Of a stretch of 64,000 nucleotides of DNA, positions 18,201 to 26,100 are shown piece after piece (positions within the stretch are counted from its first letter, which is position 1; each line of letters opens with the position of its first letter). Made by a program: the position numbers and the translations under genes. Origin of the DNA: Acidobacteriota bacterium (GTDB lineage Bacteria > Acidobacteriota > Thermoanaerobaculia > Multivoradales > Multivoraceae); NCBI GenBank assembly GCA_026707325.1, contig JAPOXA010000206.1:84221-148220 (forward strand), in the 5' to 3' direction. The notes under the pieces are model-generated. The model did no database searches and was not told where the DNA came from. It was given only the letters and a program-made list of their open reading frames with translations.

Positions 18201-18812
18201 GGCTTCAGGCTTCAGGGCGGCCTTGCCGGCTTCTCCGCACCCGCGGTCGAAACCGACCAGGGGCTGCCGGTCTACAACCTCTTCTCCGGCATTCCAGCCA
18301 CCTGGTCGCGGTACGAACAGTCGTTGAGCTGGGGACGCTACCGCCGAACCACCGCGCTCGCCCCCAAGGGGGACGGAAGCCGCCGCGTCACCTACGCAGC
18401 GGAGCTTCCCGAAGCCGGACGCTGGCGGGTCGAGCTCCATGTACCCTCCCTGTCGCCCATCCCGGGCGGCGGCGAGATCCGCCGCGAAGTACGCATCGGC
18501 GGCGGAGACGGCGGTCCGTCCCCCGCCGAAGCGCGCGGCGCCCGGGTCAACGTAAACTTCGGTCTGAACCTGGGCACGTACGATCTGGAGTTACGCAATG
18601 CCGGAAACTCCCATCCGATCGACTTCGACGCCGAGGGGGCGGGCATCGGCTGGGCGGTACTGGGCGACTTCGACCTCGCCCGGGGAACGGTGGAACTCGA
18701 ACTGAGCGACGACACGACCGGCAACGTCGTGGCCGCCGATGCGGTGCGCTTCGTGCGCCTCGACAACGGAGCCGGCGCGGGCGCCGACACGACCGGCGGC
18801 GGTGCGCCATGA
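15273..18812 (+). CDS. ABC permease fused to M1-peptidase-like domain
   Basis: This 1179-residue protein starts with an ABC-2-type permease part: six or so membrane helices in residues 20-300, including WLFAVVALFFCLFQYGYFWV. The long second part is extracytoplasmic and resembles the M1-aminopeptidase-like domain known from 'ABC permease/M1' fusions. The zinc motif HExxH is not present: the matching place reads HNLVN at about 676-680, so catalysis is unlikely. The last about 140 residues resemble a golvesin/Xly carbohydrate-binding-like domain (VTYAAELPEAGRWRVEL, VVAADAVRFVRL). The start is TTG at 15273 behind GGAGGGA, overlapping the ATPase stop. It is the likely membrane partner of that ATPase. 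Confidence 0.82.
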   Translation: MISFSNVWSLARAEMRTIRRLFRFWLFAVVALFFCLFQYGYFWVIHGLFSGFSASAGSFSPKFLLSQTALWQTLVLGVGVVFLAFDLRARDRRDRVIEVLDSRPYTNAELVFGRFFGALFMVWSVAIAAMIVIQGFGHAGITFGWWVGEPAIWGSVWAYLLIEALPALAVYVAFVQVVSLVTNNRLIAALAGVGLAVGTTYLSFQVPVYVLPSLALGGGFVSSISDLAPQIWTGISLLNRGSFALLGAGLLATAVAVHPRLDDTKRRTWGIAGGAGLLAGAALILTTVTSSTSQLAERDAWRAAHEQRRTEAVVDLQAIRGSVDVERGGRLTLDLEVHFVPADASALLFSLNPGLEVDGVWNASGTALDFSHDNGLLDIDAVSTTTPGQGTGVRIRAGGRPDLRFAYLDAAVDFNKIEWQDAQIVILGNLNGFTERNFVALPASLAWLPRPGAAVGVDDPRQRPRDFFDLDLKVRTPSGWTVAGPGKAQPSSDGQRFAPAGSVPEVMLVAGRFDRRTTEIEGTEVELLFHPGHLRNVDFFADARAEIEAVAAERFAAAREIGLPYPYRQLTLVEVPWTLRAYGGGWRMDTERAPPGMLLLSESGLPTSRFEFRFRNPERYEDQEGGLAQAKTYGLQQFFRTDFTGGNVEVGGVRNLFLYQTGGRGPEALALEALCHNLVNRLINGGESYFSAHLFDREFGWTIASVMQGGFSGQFASGGGTMASGIVQAITDRPGVWDAVLGSSLTDLETEEDPKRAVNALYLKTSALATAILDGAGRERAAAMMANLLRDHRGSTFTAADLDRAAQEAGVDLAGLVGDFLHQTDLPGFIVSPAELERLPDDDQGAPQYQTRLFVRNGEEAPGLFRLRYAVRAPGGARWDSSEPVLIPGHTSVEFGLVTSRPPGTMLASPYLSLNRREFPVELPRVDNDTITDSEPLRGTRPAGWMPAFLDTGTDTIVVDDLDPGFSVATDEAEAGGFRLQGGLAGFSAPAVETDQGLPVYNLFSGIPATWSRYEQSLSWGRYRRTTALAPKGDGSRRVTYAAELPEAGRWRVELHVPSLSPIPGGGEIRREVRIGGGDGGPSPAEARGARVNVNFGLNLGTYDLELRNAGNSHPIDFDAEGAGIGWAVLGDFDLARGTVELELSDDTTGNVVAADAVRFVRLDNGAGAGADTTGGGAP

Positions 18813-19939
18813 GCGCCCGCCGCGCCCCTTCTCCGGCTGCGCCGGGGCTGAGCCTTCCGAGGCTGGGACTTTCGGAGCGGCGACTGCTCGCCGCGGCCGC
18901 CGCCTGCGCCGCGATCCTCGGCTGCCAGGCCGCGGGCACGACGGACACGGTCGATTTCCTGGTTCCGGTGAGCGCCACCGAAGTGGCGACCGGCAACGTG
19001 GAAGACCTGATCGTCGCCACCGGCACGCTGCGGACCGCGGAGAGCATCGTGCTGCAGGTGGAGACGCCCGGCCGGCTGCAGATCGGCCGCAACCGGGACG
19101 GCAGCCGGCTCGCCGAAGGCGACGCGGTGGTCCCCGACCAGATGATCGCCGAGGTCACCGGCGAGGATGCGCGGCTCGCGGCGCGGGTCGAAGCCACCCA
19201 CCAGGCCTACCAGGGCGCGCTCGCCGAGCGTGACGCCCGCGCCAGGCTGTTCGAGCAGGAACTGATCGCCGCCGAGGAACTGCGCCGGGCGGAGACCGCG
19301 CTCGAAGACGCCAAGGCGACCTGGGAGCAAAGCCTGCTGACGGAGGACCGCGCCAGGATGCTGACTCCGATCGGCGGCGTGCTGATGGAGCTCGCCCGTG
19401 ACACGAGAGGCATGCCGATCGCCGACGGACAGCTCGTTTCACAGGGCTTCCAGGTCGCACGGATCGCTCCCGTGGACTCCCTGGTCGCCGACATCGACCT
19501 GGTGGGGCCGGAGCTGGCGCGGGTGCACCCCGGCCAGAAGGGGCGGCTCCGCCACTTCGCCTGGGAAGACATCACCTTCGAGGGCGCCGTCGTCCGCCTC
19601 TCCCCCGAAGTCGACCCGACGACCCACACGTTCCGCGCCGAGGTCGCGATCAACAACCCCGGGGGCCTGCTCCGGCCCGGCATGTTCGTCGAGGTCACCC
19701 TGGTCGTCGAACAGCGCAGCGACGTGCCGGTGATTCCCCGCGAGGCGGTCACCGAGCGCGGCGGCCGGCGGGTGGTCTTCGTCCTCGACGGCCAGCGCGC
19801 CGTGCGCCGCGAGGTCATCCTCGGTCTCGGCGACGACGAGATCGCCGAGGTCCGCCAGGGGCTCGAGGCCGGCGAGCGGATCGTCGTCCGCGGACTCGAA
19901 ACCCTGACCGACGGCACCCGCGTCCGGGTCTCTGGCTAG
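18809..19939 (+). CDS. RND/ABC periplasmic adaptor (HlyD/AcrA family) lipoprotein
   Basis: This 376-residue protein is a membrane fusion protein. It has an N-terminal signal with a plausible lipobox I-L-G-C39, a lipoyl-like hairpin region, a short coiled coil (residues about 130-175, AYQGALAERDARARLFEQEL), a beta-barrel part around RLSPEVDPTTHTFRAEV, and the terminal VIPREAVTERGGRRVVFV motif of RND adaptors. It should bridge the inner-membrane pump and an outer-membrane channel; no TolC homologue is in the operon. It overlaps the permease/M1-like gene by ATGA and precedes the first RND gene by 27 bases. It may serve the RND pump, the ABC parts, or both. Confidence 0.9.
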   Translation: MSARRAPSPAAPGLSLPRLGLSERRLLAAAAACAAILGCQAAGTTDTVDFLVPVSATEVATGNVEDLIVATGTLRTAESIVLQVETPGRLQIGRNRDGSRLAEGDAVVPDQMIAEVTGEDARLAARVEATHQAYQGALAERDARARLFEQELIAAEELRRAETALEDAKATWEQSLLTEDRARMLTPIGGVLMELARDTRGMPIADGQLVSQGFQVARIAPVDSLVADIDLVGPELARVHPGQKGRLRHFAWEDITFEGAVVRLSPEVDPTTHTFRAEVAINNPGGLLRPGMFVEVTLVVEQRSDVPVIPREAVTERGGRRVVFVLDGQRAVRREVILGLGDDEIAEVRQGLEAGERIVVRGLETLTDGTRVRVSG

Positions 19940-19966
19940 CGCCGCCCACCAGGAGGTCGGGCAACC

Positions 19967-22900
19967 GTGATCGCCGCTCCCGGTGAAGGCTCCGGCCCGG
20001 CGCGACTCGCCGCCCGGCGACCCGTAGCCGTCACGGTCACCGCCCTGGCATGCGCCCTGGTGGGCTGGATGTCATGGCGCGAACTGCCGATCGACCTCCT
20101 CCCCGACCTGCGCTCGCCGACGATCGTCGTCGCCGTGCGCTCCGGCGACCGGCCGCCGACGGAGATGGAGCGGCTCTACGGCGAGCAGGTGGAGCAGCGA
20201 CTCTTCACGGTGCGTGGCATCCGCGAGGTCCAGCAGGTCGCCCGCACGGGCCGCCTGATCGCGACCGTCCGCTTCGACTGGGAAGCCGACATGGACCTGG
20301 CCCTGATCGAGGTCCAGAAGGCGATCAACCCGGTCGCGGCCGACCCGGAGGTCGACGAGGTCCTCGTCCGTCAACTCGACCCGAGGCAGTCACCGGTCAT
20401 GACCCTGGGCCTGGCCGCCGAGCCGGACGGTCCCGATCTCGCCGAACTCCGGCGCCTCGCCCGCCGGCAGGTGGCGCCCGCCATGGAGCAGCTCGCCGAC
20501 GTGGCCGAGGTGCGGGTACTGGGCGGGCGCGAACTGGAAGTGCGCGTGCGGGTCGACCGCTACCGTATGCAGGCGTTCGGCGTCACCCTGAGCCAACTGG
20601 AGCAGCGACTGGTGGCCGAGAACGTCGACATCGACGCCGGCACCCTGGAGGATCGCGGACAGGTCTTCCTGGTCCGCGGCATCTCGCGCTTCCGGAATCC
20701 GCGGGACGTGGAGCGCGTCGTCATCCGGTACCGAACCCAGGCGGGCGCCGCGGGCCAGGAAACCCGCCAGCCGATCCGGGTATCCGACGTCGCCGAGGTC
20801 GAAGTCGCCAACGCGGAGATCGACCACCTGGTGCGCGTGAACGGCCGGGAGGGCGTCGGGCTGCAGGTGTTCAAGGAGGCCGGCGCGAACACGGTCGAGG
20901 TCTCGCGCACCGTCAGGACGGCGCTCGAAGACCTCGAACTCGACCTGCCGCGGGTCGAGGTGTCCATGGTGAACGACGACGCCGCCCTGGTCGAGGACGC
21001 GATGGCCGACCTGCAGAACGCCGCGCTGGTCGGCATCGCGCTCGCGATCGTCGTGCTGGTCCTGTTCCTCCGCTCCTTCGGTCCGACCGTCGTCGTCGCT
21101 TCCGCGGTGCCCGTCTCTCTCTTCGTCGCCCTGTTCGCGATGCGCCTCTGGGACCACTCCCTCAACATCATCACCCTGGCGGGCCTGGCCCTCGGCGCCG
21201 GCATGCTGGTGGACAACGCGATCGTCGTCGTCGAAAGCATCCACCGGCGCCACCGTCCCGGCATACCGGCGGCCGAGAGCGCCGCTCGCGGTACCGGCGA
21301 GGTCGCGGGCGCGATCGCCGCCTCGACGCTGACCACCTGCGTCGTCTTCCTGCCCGTCCTGTTCGTGCAGGGGCTGGCCGCGCGGCTGATCGAGGGCATC
21401 GCCTTCACCGTCACCGCGTCACTGGCCGCTTCGCTCGCCGTCGCGATGATGCTGATTCCGGCCCTGTCGCGCTGGTTCCTGCCGCGCGCCAAGCCCGGGG
21501 CCGGCACCGACGCCAGCGAAGGGGAAGCGGCGGCCGAAGCCGCCGACGCAGGGTCGACCGGCCCGGCCGGCGCGGAGGAGCGTCCCCTCGGCTGGGCCTT
21601 CGGAGCGCTGGAGCGACTCGTGCTCTTCCTGCTGCGCCTGCGCTGGGTCGTCGTCGGCGCGGCCGTACTCGCCGCCGCGGCCGCGGTGAACGTGCTGCTC
21701 GGCCTCGGCAGCGAACTGCTGCCGCCGGCCGACCCCCGGCAGTTCTCGGTGCGCATGGTCGGACCGCCGGGCCAGCGCGTCGAAGCGACGGCGGCCGCCG
21801 TGTCCACCCTTGAGGAGGCGGTGCGCCAGGCCGCCGGCGAGCACCTGGAGGCGATCCAGGCAGAAGTGGGCCGGTTGCCCGAGGACGACCGCCTCGTGAC
21901 GACCGAGCTGACCGAGGAGAACACGGCCCGACTCCTCGTGCGGATGTCGGCCGAGGGTCCTACCGGAAGCCAGATCGTCGGCGCCCTGTCTCCGAACTTC
22001 TCCGATCTCCCCGGCACGGAAATCGAATGGGAGGTCGGCACCTCCGCGCTGGCCGAGGCGCTGGGTTCGTCGGGCCCGCCGATCGTGGTCGAGATCGCCG
22101 GACAGTCCTTGCCCGATCTGCGCTCCGCGGCGACCAGCCTGCGCGACGCCCTCGCCACCCGCGAGGAACTCTGGAACGTCCGCTCGTCCTTCGAGGGCGG
22201 CCCGCCCGAACTGCGGATCGAGCTCGACCGGGCGATGGCCGACGGCCTGGGCGTCGATCTGGAGACGATCGCCCGCGTCCTCCAGTCGGCTCTCGACGGA
22301 CGCAAGGTCACGCTGCTCTCGGTGGGCGACGAGGAACGCCACGTCGTCCTTTCGCTGCCTCAACCGAGGCCCGAGGAACTCGCCGGGCTGCGCTTCACGA
22401 GCAGTGACGGCGCCGACCTCGTCCTCGGCCAGGTCGCACGTTTCGTGCCCACCGAAGGGGCGCGGGAGGTCTTCCGCCGCGACCAGCGCCGCGTGGCGCA
22501 GGTGACCGCCCGGATCACCGAGAGCAGCGACTACCCCAGGGCGATCGCCGCCGCGAACGACGCCATCTCGTCCACGGAGCTGCCTCCCGGCCTGATCGTC
22601 CGGCTCGCCGGGGAGGAAGAGGAGCGGGAACGGGCCACCTCGGAACTGCGTCTGGCAGGCCTGCTGGCGATCGTCCTCGTGCTGATGGTCCTGGCCGGGA
22701 CGTTCGAGTCCCTGCTGCAGCCGCTCACGGTGCTGTTCGCCATCCCGCTGGCGCTCGTCGGCGTCGCCTGCACGCTGGGACCGCTCGGGCGGCCGGTCGG
22801 GGTCATGGCGCTGCTCGGCCTGATCGTGCTCGCCGGCGTCGCGGTCAACGACGCCGTCCTGCTGATCGCCGCCGCGCGGCGGCTGATGGCCGCGGGCATC

Positions 22901-23158
22901 GAGCGGCGGGCGGCCCTGGCCCGCGCCGCGGCGATCCGCCTGCGGCCGATCCTCATGACGACACTCACCACGGTGCTGGTTCTCGTGCCGCTAGCCGCCG
23001 GCGCCGGGGAGGCGGCCGAGCTGCGAAGCCCCATGGCCTACACGATCATCGGCGGCATCGTGACCTCCACCGTCGGTTCGCTGCTCGTGCTGCCCTGTCT
23101 ATACCTCATCCTGGCGGGCCGCGGCGGCGGCAAGCGACGCTCGGAAGCCGCCGCCTGA
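19967..23158 (+). CDS. Efflux RND transporter permease
   Basis: This 1063-residue protein is a full-length RND pump (PF00873, AcrB-like). It has the N-terminal helix at 21-41, the first porter domain, helices TM2-TM6 around residues 345-510, an Ala/Glu-rich cytoplasmic loop, TM7, the second porter domain and TM8-TM12. The proton-relay helix reads GMLVDNAIVVVE with Asp416; the second Asp of AcrB is Asn here, as in many family members. TM10 reads LAGVAVNDAVLL. The start is GTG at 19967 behind AGGAGG. It is followed 13 bases later by a second, larger RND gene, so the two may form a heteromeric pump like MdtBC. Confidence 0.93.
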   Translation: MIAAPGEGSGPARLAARRPVAVTVTALACALVGWMSWRELPIDLLPDLRSPTIVVAVRSGDRPPTEMERLYGEQVEQRLFTVRGIREVQQVARTGRLIATVRFDWEADMDLALIEVQKAINPVAADPEVDEVLVRQLDPRQSPVMTLGLAAEPDGPDLAELRRLARRQVAPAMEQLADVAEVRVLGGRELEVRVRVDRYRMQAFGVTLSQLEQRLVAENVDIDAGTLEDRGQVFLVRGISRFRNPRDVERVVIRYRTQAGAAGQETRQPIRVSDVAEVEVANAEIDHLVRVNGREGVGLQVFKEAGANTVEVSRTVRTALEDLELDLPRVEVSMVNDDAALVEDAMADLQNAALVGIALAIVVLVLFLRSFGPTVVVASAVPVSLFVALFAMRLWDHSLNIITLAGLALGAGMLVDNAIVVVESIHRRHRPGIPAAESAARGTGEVAGAIAASTLTTCVVFLPVLFVQGLAARLIEGIAFTVTASLAASLAVAMMLIPALSRWFLPRAKPGAGTDASEGEAAAEAADAGSTGPAGAEERPLGWAFGALERLVLFLLRLRWVVVGAAVLAAAAAVNVLLGLGSELLPPADPRQFSVRMVGPPGQRVEATAAAVSTLEEAVRQAAGEHLEAIQAEVGRLPEDDRLVTTELTEENTARLLVRMSAEGPTGSQIVGALSPNFSDLPGTEIEWEVGTSALAEALGSSGPPIVVEIAGQSLPDLRSAATSLRDALATREELWNVRSSFEGGPPELRIELDRAMADGLGVDLETIARVLQSALDGRKVTLLSVGDEERHVVLSLPQPRPEELAGLRFTSSDGADLVLGQVARFVPTEGAREVFRRDQRRVAQVTARITESSDYPRAIAAANDAISSTELPPGLIVRLAGEEEERERATSELRLAGLLAIVLVLMVLAGTFESLLQPLTVLFAIPLALVGVACTLGPLGRPVGVMALLGLIVLAGVAVNDAVLLIAAARRLMAAGIERRAALARAAAIRLRPILMTTLTTVLVLVPLAAGAGEAAELRSPMAYTIIGGIVTSTVGSLLVLPCLYLILAGRGGGKRRSEAAA

Positions 23159-23171
23159 CCGGGAGCGCGCC

Positions 23172-26100
23172 GTGAAAGCAGGTCTCGACACGCTCGCCAT
23201 CCGCCGTCCGGTCGCGGTGACGATGTTCTTCGTCGGCCTCGTCCTGCTGGGGGGCTTCGCGTGGCAACGGCTGCCGGTTGAACTCTTCCCCGCGCTGACG
23301 GGCGATTCGCTCTACGTCAGCTTCTTCCGCCCGGGCAGCGAGCCGGAGACCGTCGAGCGCGAGATCCTGATGCCGCTCGAAGCCAGGGTGCGAACCCTGC
23401 CCCGGGTGGCCGAGACCTGGGGCGAGGTCACCGGCTCCTCCGGCAGCTTCACCGTCCGCTTCGAACGGGGCGTCGATCTCAAGGTGCGGGAACTCGAGAT
23501 GCGCCGCATCGCCGCGGATCTGGCCCGCACCCAGCCGCGCGACGCCTTCCTCGACGTGCAGTCCGACGACACGAGCGTGTTCTCGAGCTTCGCCATGATC
23601 CTGCAGGCGACCGGTTCGGACGACGAGGACGCGCTGCACGACCTGGTCGAGGAGATGATCACGCCGCGGCTCGCGGCGGTACCCGGGGTCAGCCAGGCGA
23701 CGGTGATGGGCGGCTCGGCTCGCCAGTTGACGGTCTGGGTCGACCCGAACCGCTGCGCGGCGCTCGGCGTAACGACGGAGGAGGTGACCGCGGCGGTACG
23801 CGGCGCGGCCGGACGCCTTCGCTACCTCGGCAGCCTGGAGGACGAGGCCGGCCGAACGGCGGTCATGCTCGACGGCCGTCCCGCCGGCACCGTGTCGATG
23901 GGCGAGGTCCGCGTGGTCCCCGACCGGGCAGTGCTGGTCCGGCACGTCGCGGACGTCGAGATCGGTTCCGGCCGGCGCCAGATGCTGTACCGCGTGAACG
24001 GCGAGCCGTCCGTCGGCCTCCTCGTGTTCCAGGAGGAAGGCGCGAACCTGGTCCGCCTCGGCCGCGACCTGCGCCGCCGTATCGAGGAGATCAACGAGGA
24101 GTTCACGCCGCTCGGGATTCGCCTGCTCGCCAGCTTCGACGCCGCCGAACTGGTCGTAACGCAGATCGAGCGACTGCGGAACCTCGGCCTGTCGGGTTTC
24201 GCGATCGCTCTCCTCGTTCTCTTCCTCTTCCTTCGCCAGTGGCGCGCGGTGGCAGTTGTCGCGGTCGCCGTGCCGGTCAGCCTGGCCGTCGCCCTTTCCT
24301 TCCTCTACGTGGCCGGACTGTCGCTCAACCTGTTCACTCTGTTCGGTCTCGCGGTCGGCATCGGACTCATCGTGGACAACAGCGTCGTCGTCTTCGAGTC
24401 CGTCCAGCGGCGCCTGGAACGCGGCAGGAATCCCGACGACGCCGCGGCGGGTGGAATTCGCCGTACCGGCCGCGCCATCGTCGCCGCTTCCGTGACGACC
24501 GCGATCGTCTTCCTGCCCGCCGTCATCGTCGACTTCGAGTCGTCGCTGGTCCAGAACATGATCGCACTCCTGGCGTTCGCCATCCTGCTGCCCCTGTTCG
24601 GCTCCCTGCTGGTGGCGATCGGCCTGGTGCCCCTGCTGGCGCGGCATCTCGCCGCGCCGGCGGCGATCCGCCGGCTGGCCAGGCTGCGCCAGCGTCGCGA
24701 GCGCTTCGGCGGCAAGGCGCCGCCGGACCCCACCCGGATCCTGTTCGCGGGCGTGCTCGCGTCCGCGCTGCGCCGGCCGGCGAGCTGGATCACCGGAGTG
24801 GTCGCCGCCGTCGTCCTGAGCGTCATCGCCGCCCTGTCCCTCGTCGCTGCCAGCGGTCCGGGCCAGGCGCCGGTCGCCGACCAGGTCCAGCTCTCCGTTC
24901 GCCTGCCGGAGGGCCGCGGGAGCCTCGAGTCGGCGGTCCGGGCCTTCGAACGGCTCGAGACGATCCAGGAGGTGGAAGGGGTCGACCGCGTGGAGAGCGT
25001 GATCCGGGAAGAAGGGGGATCACTCACCGTCCACCTCGTGGACGAAGAGGAGCGGCCCGAGGACCTGACGGCGGCCTTCGTTCGTCGACTCCTGCGGCCG
25101 CCGGCTCGCCGCGCCGGTGTCGAGCTGATGAATCCGGGCGAGGGAGACGGGCCGGGCGGCCGCGGCGGCGGCGGAGGCGGTGGCGCCCAGGAACTCCTCG
25201 GCGGCGGCCCTTCCCGCGTCGTGCTCTCCGGCAACGACAACGAACAGTTGACGGACCTCGCAGCGCAGGTCACGGAGCGACTGCGGGAGATCGAGGGCAT
25301 CGCGAACGCCTACCCGGCGGTGCGTCCGGGGCCCGACGAACTCCACGTGAGCCCGAACCGCCGGGCCTTCGACACCTTCGGCGTGCTGCTGGACGAGGTG
25401 CTGCCGATGCTGAACCTGGCCGGCCGGGAAGGCACCCGGATCGCAACCGGCTTTCCTCTGGCCAGCGGCCGGGAACTCCCGATCGTCATGCAACGGCAGG
25501 AAAGCCGGCGCGACGAAGCCCAGTTGATGGACGGCAGCCGTTTCGACCGTGACGTGTCGCTCAGCGGCCTGCAGCAGCTCCGCGTCTCGACCGGGATCGG
25601 CGTGCTGCCGGTCGCCGCCCTGGCGCAGGTGCGGCAGGCGCCTCCCTCCCCGGTCATCACCCACCACAACGGTGTCCGCGAGCGGGAGGTTCTGTACTCC
25701 CTGTCGCCGGACGTGCCGCGCCGGGGTCCGGCACGCGACGCGTTCGACCGGAGCCTGGACGAAGCGATCGCCAGCATTCACCGGCCCCCGGGCACGACGA
25801 TCGCACTCGACCGCTCCGAGGAGAGCACGAACTGGTTCCGACGCATCGCGGTGCCGGTCGTTCTTCTCGTCTTCCTCGTGCTGGCGGTGACGTTCGAGTC
25901 GATGACTCTGCCGATCCTCGTCCTGATCGCCCTGCCGCTCGCCCTGCTGGGTTCCGTGTGGGCGCTGGTCGTGACCGGCATGGGGTTCGAGGCGATGGCT
26001 CTCCTGGGCGCACTGGTCCTTCTTGGACTGGCGATCAACCCGGCCGTCCTGCTCGTCGACCGGATGCAGCAGCACACCCTGGGCGCCGGCTGGAGCGCCG

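Noticed and set aside
15141..18440. A minus-strand open frame of about 1100 codons opposite the permease/M1-like gene
   Set aside because: It has no recognisable motif and lies antisense to a gene with membrane helices and overlaps to both neighbours.
15273..18812. Active M1 aminopeptidase
   Set aside because: The zinc motif HExxH is replaced by HNLVN, and I see no other candidate in the domain.
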